From contig NC_135556.1 in NCBI RefSeq assembly GCF_964340395.1, positions 17,437,142 through 17,501,141 on the forward strand: a stretch of 64,000 nucleotides of DNA, in the 5' to 3' direction. The notes under the pieces were generated by a model. It made no database searches. It saw only the letters and a program-made list of their open reading frames with translations, and was not told where the DNA came from. Within the stretch, counting starts at the first letter, position 1, and each line of letters begins with the position of its first letter. Of this stretch, positions 14,471-24,815 are shown piece by piece. The position numbers and the translations under genes were made by a program. The stretch comes from Glandiceps talaboti. Lineage: Eukaryota > Hemichordata > Enteropneusta > Spengelidae.

Positions 14471-14719
14471 TCATTTCTTTGTTCGTTAATTCGTTCGTTT
14501 GTTTGTTCAATCATTCTTGCACTTCCTCATCACATATATATATGCGGATTGATTGAAATAATAATAACTTGTTTAATTGTTCAATTAATTATTATATTAA
14601 TCAATTCAATTAATGCTTGTTAAATCTACTTTAGTTTGACGTGATGTTTTTGCAATATTGTATTTCTTTATTTAGATAACCCATGTTTTAGTGTGAAAGG
14701 AAGGACCCTCCTTAATGTA

Positions 14720-14940
14720 ATTTTTTATTACAAATTTCGGCAATTTTATTACATTTTTTTTCTGAAATTTATTACAAATATTGGCAATTTTTATTACATT
14801 TGTCGTTCATAGAAATTATTACAAATTTCGGCAACTATTACAAATGTCAGTTTTATTACAAATTTCGAAAAACGAGATTTTTATTACAAATATCGGCGTT
14901 ATTACAAATTTCGGCAATTATTACAAATGTCGGTTGTACA
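14720..14940 (-). repeat. Right terminal inverted repeat (arrayed units)
   Basis: Reverse complement of 11265-11480. The outermost 40 bp or so are essentially identical between arms; further in, units keep their order but differ by point changes and small indels. Directly followed by the GAGCAA target duplication. Confidence 0.85.
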
Positions 14941-15387
14941 GAGCAATGAACGCAGTCCCGGAGTTCCGGATTCATGCGCCCGGAGAACACTGTGCTAAAC
15001 GGTCGTACTTGTACAGTGTTCAGCCCAGGTGCAGTTCCTTGTGAAATCAAGCGTAAACGACACTTCAGTAGTTACAAGTTATGAATGAAATTTATTACGT
15101 TTATCTCGAGTAAAGTCTCATGAATCGGCCAATCTCGGCTTGTTGTACCCTACTTGTATGGCTGTTGCACAAACTTGCCACAAACTCGTATCTGATGATA
15201 CACAGCAATGTGTGATTGTGAAATTTCAGCAACAAGAACCCAAATTGTCCAGGTCAGCTTGTAGTATCTTGCCAAGGCATTGTATATCACGTGGTATGCA
15301 TCAGGCAGGCAATCTGGCTGATTGTAGTGTTGATGTACAAAGCCACTGTAATAAATCCTGCTTTTGCTAGCAATAATATATTTGTAA

Positions 15388-15475
15388 GGATTCATTATTC
15401 ATTGGAATCAGTACATGTATGATGTTAATTGGGATTCATTATTCATTGGAATCAGTACATGTATGATGTTAATTG
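15388..15475 (+). repeat. Perfect 44-bp tandem duplication
   Basis: The 44-bp unit beginning GGATTCATTATTCATTGG is present twice head to tail without a mismatch, so the duplication is recent. Confidence 0.95.
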
Positions 15476-17774
15476 GTATTCGTTTTAATCCACTGTATCC
15501 GATATCATCAACCATACATGTGTTGTTATATTCATTCAAAGAGACCTATCAATTTAAGATAGAAATTTGAACTTTACCTATCAAGTCAGGCAGAAAAAAT
15601 AACTAACTAGATATTGCGCATTTCATTTTGAAGGTGCTATAAATTTGATGGCATTGAGGTTAAATGAATGGCATTCTTATTTATTTCTGGCATTAGATGT
15701 TATGATAACAAAGGCTAAGGTCATCTTTATGAAATATAAGTTTGGTTGTTTTGATGTCAATAAAGTGTTTGTTAAGGAAAGGAGAAAAGGAAATCACTGG
15801 GATATTAATATTGACATTTTGTTTAGTTTACGGAAAATGACTTGCCTGATTCTGTGTGTGAACCACGAACTATTTATACATAACACTAGTGTACCATACT
15901 AACAGCACAGGAAAACATGTCGAATAGATATCTGTATTTTGGTATTATTACTCGTGGACATTTCTGCCTCGACAACCACCACTCTTTCGTGCGATTGACT
16001 GAATTAACTGATTCCATTGTTTTCGCGAACAAAGAAAATCTGACGCTGCAGAAACATTATTCGAAACCTTGATGCATTCGTTCTATTCAGGCACATATCT
16101 TGGCCTTACTTACTTCAATGGTGGAACAGATAAGAAAGGCCTCTTGAGAGAACATCACAGATTTTGTCTTTGATTCTGAACGTTTTCTTTTTGTAATTTC
16201 ATAATAGGCAAATCTAAGACCTATGCGTCTTTGTTCGTCTTTCAAGAGCTCGTTTTCCTAATGGACAGAATGAATGAGAGTGATAGAAGATTTCAAACAA
16301 TTGTGCTCTTATACGCTTATTAGCTTAGCTTTAACAAGCTAAGCTTAGAAGAAGAAAAATTGTATGCTTTTTTGACAAGTGGTCATTATATGAGTTGAGT
16401 ATATGTTTCTGACAAATGAAGAAATTTCATATTCATAACAACAAAATAATTTGTACCTATGAAAATGAGAAAGAACCCATGTACTTGATATATCATACAC
16501 GTGATTTGTATTTATTTGGAAAACACGTTTAGTTACAATTTATCGGTATGATACAACTTGTTCAAGCAACCCATATAAGCTTATGGAATCAAGACAGTCA
16601 TAAGTAATCATGCTTGATTGGCTTGGTTTTTGTATGGATTCGCTATCTAAAGTACAATGATATTCATTCACAGACTAGCTAGCAGTGTATAAGAAATGTG
16701 GAGAAAAGGAACAGCTTTTTCAACACTGTACTTTTTTATATTCTGGGTTTAGATGGTAGCTACTCACTGTATTACTGTCGATGTCGTATAGCAAGCACGT
16801 GATAATAATTTATAAAACCAATGGTACATAATAACTTTACTGTTGACCTATAAAACGTAACGTGTTGTGATTATGGTTTTTATTTTATTTTTCGACATTT
16901 GTTCGACGGCTAATAGCTACGTGTAGGTACCTACTGGTGTTAATGATACTTTAGAAATAAAATGCAGTGATGAGCTATCCATCCAAGAAAAATGCTTTAA
17001 TAAAACTATTAGAATTTGTGACTTTGTCCATTTACCTTGATTGAACTTGTAGGTATTATTTCAGGAAGGTCTGTGTGGGTGAGCGCGCCCGCGCGTCTCT
17101 GTGTTTGTATTTGCAAAATGTTACAATATTTCTTTCACGTAGGCATTTATCTAACTTTGCAATTTACGTTTAAAGCAAGACTCCGATATTATAGTACTTA
17201 ATTTTTTTCTTCAGGTAAACATATATAGTTCTCTGTTCGGTTTCAGATGATATGCTCGAGGATGAGGGGATAAGTGACTCCGCCCTATAATAGTAATCGC
17301 GGCATGAATCGTTACTGTTTCATAAAGACTTTTAACAAATGCCAAGATAAACAATGAACCAACTGTGTCGTGATAGGTGCACATACTCCTCCTGAGGCAG
17401 GAAATTCGTGGCAACGAACATTTAATTACAGATTTCGACTGTTTGGTTATGACCCGTCGGTTAGATATTGCATTTCACAGCAAACTCATTGACAGAAGGT
17501 GTGTTTATAGAGCATATCCTCTGATTTGGTAAAGTGAATAATGTGATGCGTACTGTTAGTATCACCTCTAATGTGATAATTTCGATGATGTAACACGTGC
17601 TTACATTTCTCAAGTTGACCAGCTAGCTATGGAATTGGAAAGTTAGTGTGCTAGTTGTATCGTCACTATCGACAATAAGAAAAGTGTTGTTCGAGTCGAT
17701 TATATGGGAAGAAGTTTATATCTAAAATATTCAAAAAACATGATAATGAAATGGTATATTATTGCAAATCTTAC
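15476..17774. other. Non-coding stretch left of receptor A exon 1
   Basis: No exon recognised. If receptor A is intact this is the start of its first coding intron, read leftwards from the donor at 17773-17774. It is AT-rich and lacks the second receptor exon on either strand. Confidence 0.6.
17769..17774 (-). other. Splice donor of receptor A exon 1
   Basis: Read on the minus strand, the exon ends GACAG and the intron starts GTAAGA, close to the consensus. If not spliced, the frame would hit TAA at once, truncating the receptor after TM3. Confidence 0.85.
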
Positions 17775-18205
17775 CTGTCTATGGCTATCACAAGAAGAGA
17801 GTTGGTTGAAACATACAGAGACATCCTATTTATGTAGGCAGCAGCAATGCAGATGTTTTCACTGAAGGGCCAGCCTCGCATCATATAGGAGGTCAGATAA
17901 AACGGTGCTGATAGGAGGGCTACCAGTAGATCAGAAAGTGCTAGGTTGGCGATAAGTAAATTCGGCACAGTCCTCATTTTGCGATATCTGAGTAAGATGA
18001 AGACTAGTAGAACGTTGCCTATTCCACATACAACTATCATCAAAGAGTACACTAGACAAAGAATCACTTGAGCTGCCGGATGAACTGGCGAATTAGTGAC
18101 GAAATTATCACCATCGGAATATTCGGGGTACATGCTATCGTTGCAATATGTCACATTCAGGCAGCCAACGTTGGATGGGATGTATACTTCGTTCATAGTC
18201 GCCAT
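17775..18205 (-). CDS. Prokineticin-receptor-like GPCR A, first coding exon (partial gene)
   Basis: Encodes the N-terminal 143 residues, plus two bases of codon 144, of a class A (rhodopsin-type) GPCR. The extracellular N-terminus has N-glycosylation sequons at N17 and N22. TM1 (about 46-71) carries GIGN with N64; TM2 (82-103) carries LALSD with D92; C119 is the conserved cysteine at the start of TM3; TM3 ends VSTNSLLVIAIDR. The CGIGN, NLLIANLA and SLYVSTN stretches are typical of prokineticin receptors, which couple peptide ligands to G proteins at the plasma membrane. The exon ends in GACAG|GTAAGA, a good donor splitting the Arg codon of DRY in phase 2, as in paralogue B. About 70% of residues from CGIGN to DR match B. 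The TM4-TM7 exon is not found in the 17.8 kb downstream on this strand, so the gene runs off the left edge or is broken. A separate 5' non-coding exon cannot be excluded. Confidence 0.9.
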
Positions 18206-19096
18206 TGAATAAGATAGTTCAGATCTTTGTCTTAAGAAAATCTAAGACTATTTGTGTAACGATAGTTTTTCCCCCTCCGAAGACGTACTGGCTTATAGCA
18301 ACGACAGCGATCTAAGTAATCTCACGCCAGGCCTTCCTTCTTCGTTATTGCCAATTGATGATTCCGAACGGACGCTGTTGCCTTTTCACAAGATACCAGT
18401 TATAGCCTATAAGATAACACGGGGAAAGCGGCTTAACATGATTGAATGAGATACATAGAGAGAGAGCAAGCTACAAACCACTCGCTCGTGCATGTGCATA
18501 ACACAGTAAAGAATTCCTTCCACTCACATACATTCGAGTTTTCTCCGATACAACACCATCAGAATGTGCTTCGTAGAATAAAATATTAGTGTTGTTTAAC
18601 AATGACCGTCGTTTCGAAATACTCTGTGACAACCTGGTTAGCTTGATCATGGATTGGTCGAATTCATAACTAATAGCGCGTGCATAAGTGCGCCCTCTAA
18701 TAAAGATTTGCGATTTCCGGGTAAATATAGTAATGCGTATCCATACATCGTAAGTATATTTGTGATATGATAGCGGATGTACATCGAATGTCAGAGGAAA
18801 TGTATGATAAATTAGATTAATGACTTTCCGCGGGTATTTCACAATCACATAAGTATAAGCATATATTATTAAATAAAACCTCTATAAATATCTGGATGAT
18901 GAAAACTGTTGTTAGCTTGATAGCGCAACGATATGTATAAACGGGTCACTTTAACCTTGCATGTTGATGCAAATTTGGAACCTGAGAATTAATTGTTGAA
19001 TTATTAACACCCGCTTCATTTCAGTTCATTTCGGAATGTTTCATCAGTTACGTGTATATTGTTAAAACGTGCCAATATCATCAAAATCGATTATTC
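18206..19096. other. Non-coding stretch upstream of receptor A
   Basis: Immediately 5' of the receptor A start codon on the minus strand, so it should contain its promoter or 5' UTR. I see no clear TATA box or other element to name. A frame of 125 codons at 18471-18848 has no recognisable domain. Confidence 0.5.
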
Positions 19097-19099
19097 AAA

Positions 19100-19458
19100 G
19101 GCCTAAAAAAATAATTGTTTGGTTCTGGTTACCCGACCCCACATAGTTTTTCACTGCAGACCCTAAACTTTTTTTTTACGTATTCGGGGAAAAAAATAAA
19201 TAAAATGGCAACAATTGTGAAGTCTCACGAGAAACAGTGGATGCGGAAACTGACAACTTAAAAAGACAATAGTAACTGTTCTTCCAATCTGTAATGGATG
19301 TATATATGAAAGGAAGAAATAAGTAACACAGAGACCCCTTTGAAAACAATGGAAAACCTGAACTAGACACACACATATGAAAAAAAATAATATTAAATAA
19401 ATAAAATGTCCACCCACCCCACCTATAATCGGAACCACACAATATTTTTCCTTAGGCC
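19100..19458 (+). mobile_element. GGCC-MITE copy A (PIF/Harbinger-like)
   Basis: A 359-bp element starting GGCCTAAAAAAATAATTG and ending TTTTTCCTTAGGCC. Terminal inverted repeats of about 30 bp carry the core TTGTKTGGTTCCGGTTAC. Internal sequence is shared with copies B-E (CCACCTAGTTTTTCACTG near the left end, GTTCTTCCAATCTGTAATGG in the middle). Flanks are AAA and TAA, an eroded TNA duplication. Short frames inside it are similar in every copy only because the repeat is the same; it encodes no protein. Confidence 0.85.
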
Positions 19459-19461
19459 TAA

Positions 19462-21397
19462 GAGGGAAAATTTCGTCCATATATAGTCCTTAAAACATTT
19501 GCAACCTAATTCGAAAGTATTAGTGTCACTACAGTTTTGTGTCTGAATCTTGTTTCATCCGACAGTGGTGTTCATGTGTGTGCACAGTGAGAAATACATT
19601 TTGCTTTTTAATTTGTAACAAAAAGACCAGTGTGAGACTTAAAACACTGTGTTATTTAATTGAAACTCTATAGACATATTTATGTTTTCTTTGATACTAT
19701 TAGGCATGTCAATTGTGTTTTTTTTAATAGGGTACATAAATCGACTATTTATAGATCAAAAAAACAAAACAGTAAAAACATCATTAATAATATATGTTGA
19801 TGACGCGTGAGTGATTTGGACGAAAGCTACGTACTCGCTTAAAAAAATGAGTAACTTTACTACTAGCATATATCTATATAAATTGGAGCCAGGTATGAAG
19901 TCATATTGTATTAAACAACCATGTTACAGAAAATTCAAACGCTGACGGAATACTGCCAACCATCCTTCACTAGTTTAATCGATGCGTGACTATTGATGTC
20001 CAAGTGAAATCCTATCTATCCAGAGATGATATGAATCGTTTTTTGACGTAATTTCAAATCATGAATACGTCTTTAGGCAATCATCATTTAGAAAATGACG
20101 TATTAGGATTTGACTTTGACGTCGTTAATCTCCTGTGTCATTTAAACATCTCAAATTAACTTCACTTCTGAGCATAGTTTGTAAGACATTTTGTCTTCAA
20201 ATCCCAATACTTATATGAATGGGACATTTGCCAATTAAGAATGAAAGGTTTACGATACATTCATCCTTTTCTGACCATCTGTTTGCGTTAGCTTGAAAGT
20301 TACAATTGATAAACTAACGTGTCTTTGCAAATGTTGACTTATGATATTTGAAATCATACGTCAGAGCTTCCTAAGTAGATAACAGTCTAAACATATGTGT
20401 TCCACATGTGTTCCAATGAATGTATCATTCAACAGTGCTTACTGTTCATAGCCAATTTTCTTCCAAAATACAGATATTTGTTACAAGGCAAAATGCAATG
20501 CAGTTTCCATTAAAAAACTCCCGCAACTTATTTTCTTTCATGCTGTGCACACATTCTGAGATGAAAGTACAATGCTCATAATACATTTCTTTTATCAATT
20601 GAATGTCAATGTCAAAATCGTCTCTGTCTAAACACAAATTTACCTGTATATTTAACGTCGTCCGCGATATAACATAGTAGCATATCTGCGAATGTAAACT
20701 TCACTCTTAAATATCAATACAAAATAAAGTAAAAAGCGCATTTGTAAACATTGCAAATCACGTTTCAAATTTAACAGAATGAACTTGCTATATATATGAA
20801 TTATAAAACGGTTGTGTTTTTCGAAAGATATATAGTATTGTAACAAATAGATGGGGAGAGCTCTAATGTAACCCCCTCCAATGTTACTCTCTCTCCACTC
20901 CGTACACGGGATCGACTTGGACGTTTATGGAATTAGCTCAAACTACACACAATAATGTTCATGGTGAACCTGGATCATTTAGAAGTGGCCACGGAGCAGA
21001 TCGAAGCTCCTTGTCTAGGCCTAGCTGTTGCCTTCAGCTCCAACTTCCAAAGAATGAATCCATAATTTTATTATTTCATTAAATTCTTATAAACACAAAA
21101 TATACAATACTCAAATGATTGGGTGATAAAATAATCAGCACCATACATGATTAAAACGGAAGTGTTGTCGTCGCCTTAATTCAATGCAAATGACATTGAC
21201 AAATTTGAAAACTAGCTAAACAATGTGACCACGTCATTGTTCTTCCAACTGTCTGTAATTAGTCATTATTTGACACTGTTGATCTTTTAATAACTTAATG
21301 TTGTCATCTTAGAAGTATAATATTCGCGAAATGCAAACATTTGTTATTATCAAATACATTCTTGGAATAATTGCATATCTTATTAGCTTTTTATCAT
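19462..21397. other. Intergenic stretch, nothing recognised
   Basis: AT-rich DNA between two MITE insertions. Frames are below about 65 codons and have no recognisable domain. No RNA gene seen. Confidence 0.5.
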
Positions 21398-21400
21398 TTA

Positions 21401-21556
21401 GGCCAAAAACAAATTGTAAGTTCTGATCAGGATATCACATGATTTTCACGATTTTATTATTATTTTCTGGAAAATGTAAAAATAGGTTTAGGGTCGGGGG
21501 TGAAAAAGTAGGTGGGGGTCGGTTAACCGGAACCAAACAACTTTTTTTATTTGGCC
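21401..21556 (-). mobile_element. 156-bp GGCC-MITE derivative, inverted
   Basis: Bounded by GGCCAAAAACAAATTG on the left and TTTTTTTATTTGGCC on the right, with a perfect TTA target duplication (21398-21400 and 21557-21559). Read on the minus strand, the right end is the head of the same family as copies A-E (TTGTTTGGTTCCGGTTAA, then CCACCTACTTTTTCACC). The middle is deleted, so this is a short internal-deletion derivative or a sister subfamily. Confidence 0.8.
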
Positions 21557-22203
21557 TTATAGGGAGTGGTGATGGATGGGGAGGGGGGGGGGGTTGATTA
21601 ATTCAGTCTATCTGAAATTTGAAACATTTTTTAGTAACCTACTAATAATAAAATTGCGTACAGAACGATTCTATTGGTCTACGCCGGACACCGCCTGTGC
21701 CAATCTGTATATAATAACTTACTCTGTTACATTATTGAATACGATTTTATACTATTGTTAACTACGTATGTCGGCATTATTTACTAAATTGATATTCTGT
21801 GATTGTAAGCCAGACCTAAATTCAAAAGCACAGTCACGTGTAGTACAGACATAACTAATGCATTGCATTGAATGGTAGAATCAGAGCAAGTCTTGTGATT
21901 TGTTTAATTGTCTGAATTTTTGAAAATGCGCCCTCATACTGACAATGTTAACACAGAAATGAGAATATTAAATGTTGCTTATGTAACAAATCGAAGATAA
22001 ATTATGAATCCCGATGACCAAAAATAATGCTGTATGTAGTGAATTAATGTACATAATATACAGAAATGAAAACATTAAATTGTGTAATGCATCTTACACG
22101 TATACAGACGCACCCAAACTCCGCCAGTTTTTGTCATAAAATGCAGTAGTAGTGTCTCATTCATTTAGAACTTAAAACTGACAACCGAACATATCTTTGT
22201 TTA

Positions 22204-22543
22204 GGTCTAAACAAATTGTTTGGTTTCGGTTACCCGAACCCACCTAGTTTTTCACTACCGACCCTAAACGTTTTGTTTTATATATTCGAGAGAGAAATAT
22301 ATAGTGGATGCGGAAACTGACATCAACTTGAAAAGACAATATAAAACTGTTCTTCCAATCTGTAATGGCTGTACCTCTGATGGAAGGAAACCAATAACTG
22401 AGAGACCATATGGAAAACAACGGAAAACGTAACTACTTGAACTAGACACTCACACGAAAAAATAATAAAAATAAAATAAATATCTTTTTAAGCATACCTA
22501 TTCTAAAATTGAGCGTAATCGGAACTCGTACCCTTTTTAGGCC
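22204..22543 (+). mobile_element. GGCC-MITE copy B
   Basis: A 340-bp copy of the family starting GGTCTAAACAAATTGTTTGG and ending CCTTTTTAGGCC. It has a perfect TTA target duplication (22201-22203 and 22544-22546) and the internal landmarks of copies A, C, D and E. Confidence 0.88.
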
Positions 22544-22572
22544 TTAAACGTTAAGCTTTTTAAACTCTTTGA

Positions 22573-22609
22573 ACAGGACACATCAAAAGATGCGTCAGTT
22601 AGAGGCGAC
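22573..22609 (+). repeat. Extra copy of the inner repeat of the 22.67-23.93 kb element
   Basis: ACAGGACACATCAAAAGATG... through AGGCGAC matches the reverse complement of 23759-23794 almost base for base (about 37 bp). A weaker third relative, AACAGAACGCATCAAAGG, sits at 22801-22818. This extra copy lies outside the left hairpin, which suggests nested or repeated insertion. Confidence 0.7.
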
Positions 22610-22669
22610 AAAACAAACAGTCCAGGCGAAACCACACCAACTTACGTCTGTATCGACTGTGTCTTCTAC

Positions 22670-23935
22670 TTTAGAGTAAATTGTTGCAGAAAACACCCAA
22701 AAGCTAAGCTCTTATGACCAGAATTGAGGTGTTCGAAACACACTGAATCCTGGTCATAAGAACTTAGCATTTGGGGATTTTCTGCAAGAATCTACTCTAA
22801 AACAGAACGCATCAAAGGGCCATCAACATAGATTGACAGTACAGGCAGTCTTCACCAACACCCGCACAACTCTGACTCTCAGACGCCCCAGCGGTGGCAG
22901 TCCCTGGATCATGGATGGGTGGGTACCCATTCTTGTTAGCGAAATGTCATATGTACCCCTTTTCCAGTAATATTTCAATGAAAAAGACCCCCCTCCTTTT
23001 GTTTTAGTGAATCTGGGAGAAAATCACTGCAAAAACCCTGTTCTTTCCGAAATCCGGGAGGTTTTTCCTTCAAGGACACATAATCCATACACTGCACATA
23101 GTCGATCCTGGATTACGGGACCTTTCTTCCCGGGCCTTCGAATTCGTCGGGGAAGTTTCTTCCGAGAGAGAGTAGAAAAGGGGCATCCTACCCGTATTCT
23201 TGGAGGGTGATCTGAAAAAGTACCCCCTTTTTACGATTCCGAGACGAGATGCGAAACATCCATTGGACCGCGACCGGGAAATCAGGTCGTAAATTTTGAT
23301 ATTGCGATTCTGAAGGGTCACTGTCATGGTAGTCCTGTTTGCAGACGGTGCACGCCTTTTGCTCAAGGAAGGGACTACTATCATGGCAGAGTACCATCTA
23401 ATTTGGATTAAGAATCATTGAAGTTTGAGCTTATCATACACCACTTTTTAAAATTTGATGTAGACACTGGACGTAGGTAGTGTACGAAAAGACACAGCCA
23501 GAGAGAGGTTAAAAAAGGACACACGAGAAACATCAGTGGAAAGCGGGATGGTCACCGAAAACACTGTCGCTTAGACGTCTACTGACTGCTCGACCGCTCT
23601 CTTCCACTTTGAAAGCGGCATCTTCTGATGTTCATAAATGCTTCGCATTTGAGAGTTAATGTCAACAAATTACTCTGTTCAACAGACCAGAAGTTAGTGT
23701 GTCCTAGACACCACACGAAATTGTAACAGACGTGTGTAAAGCAGGATGCTTTGAAGAAGTCGCCTCCGACAATGCATCTTTTGATGTGTTCTGTTTAGAG
23801 TAATAAATTGTAGCATAAAACGTCAAATGCTACGCTCTTATGACCAGGATTGTGTGTGTCTCAAACAAGGTTTGTGTGTCTCTCAAACACCCAAATGCTA
23901 AGGTTTTATGACAAAGAGTGTAAATGGGAAACAAG
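22670..23935. mobile_element. Inverted-repeat element with hairpin termini
   Basis: The left end (22670-22802) is a hairpin with arms of about 64 bp, containing GCTAAGCTCTTATGACCAG on one side and its complement on the other, then CTCTAAAACAGAACGCATC. The right end (about 23790-23935), read on the minus strand, carries the same order: a decayed hairpin with CCTGGTCATAAGAG, then CTCTAAACAGAACACATC. The 0.95 kb between the ends is relatively GC-rich and not recognisably coding; its 104- and 69-codon frames have no domain I know. The outer boundaries and target duplication are not clear. Confidence 0.6.
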
Positions 23936-24450
23936 CTGAATTTATATGTTTTTGCTCGTAACTTTGCCGTATAATCAAAAGGTACTCGCAGCATAATTCT
24001 GTGTAGTCAAGCGGCTACATTTTCGCGCTTTCTTCTGATATTACAAACGATCGAAGGTCGCTTTACACCAACGGTGGGTGCAGTCGAGGGTGTTTAGCAC
24101 TCACCAAGTACTCTCATTCCTCGGATTTTGTTCGGACACGAGGTCTTATTACACGACTCTGTTCTACGACGCATACTTTTGATAACCATCACAACAGAGC
24201 AAAGCTTGCATGCTAGTGATGATTTGATTTAAATAGATTTTTTTAATAGTATACAGAGGTTTAATAAAAATATTTTTTGTGTTCCTTTTCTTTCCCTGGC
24301 TTATCTTTTCTTCAGGCTGAATATTCAATCTGGAGGTCATTTTGTCTACCCAATGCCCTTTATCTAAATGAAAACATTTCTCATCTGATAATTACCAAGC
24401 ATCGGTTACGGTGATAGTTTCCATCCCGTCTTACAACTTTAGGTTAATCA

Positions 24451-24812
24451 GGCCTAAACAAAAAAGTTTAGTTCCAGTTACGCGACCCCACCTAGCTTTT
24501 CACTGCCGACCCTAAATTTGTTTTACGTATTCGTGAAAAAATACATGAAATGGCAACAATTGTGAAGTCTAACGAGAAATAGTGAATGGGGAAACTGCCA
24601 CCAACTTAAAATGACAATAGAAAACTGTTCTTCCAATCTGTAATGACTACATCTGATAGGAAGAAATAAACTACACAGAGACCATTTGGAAAACGATGGA
24701 AAACCTGAACTAGACATTCACACAGAAAAAAAATATATAATACAATAAAATAAACTATCCACCTATTCTAAAATTGAGCGTAATCGGAACCACACAATTT
24801 TTTTCTAAGGCC
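24451..24812 (+). mobile_element. GGCC-MITE copy C
   Basis: A 362-bp copy starting GGCCTAAACAAAAAAG and ending TTTTTTTCTAAGGCC, with a perfect TCA target duplication (24448-24450 and 24813-24815). The TCA, TTA and TAA duplications seen across copies show that the target is TNA. Confidence 0.88.
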
Positions 24813-24815
24813 TCA

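Larger units (their letters stand above)
11265..14940. mobile_element. 3.68-kb non-autonomous transposon with long array-type inverted repeats
   Basis: The element begins TGTACAACCGACATTTG and ends with the exact reverse complement. It is flanked on both sides by the same 6-bp sequence GAGCAA (11259-11264 and 14941-14946), the expected footprint of a target-site duplication. Each end is about 215 bp of inverted repeat made of a degenerate 20-bp unit (CCGAAATTTGTAATAA-like), and the two ends match unit by unit including their spacers. The interior has no coding sequence. It holds a 470-bp direct array of the same unit, a 62-bp direct repeat (11999-12060 and 12369-12431) and several tetranucleotide arrays. 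TG...CA termini and a 6-bp duplication do not match a superfamily I can name with confidence, so I leave it unclassified. Confidence 0.85.

Noticed and set aside
23007-23397. GC-richer segment as a possible exon or structural RNA
   Set aside because: No domain in any frame, no consistent splice sites, no match to 5S, tRNA or snRNA features I can recognise. It sits inside an inverted-repeat element.
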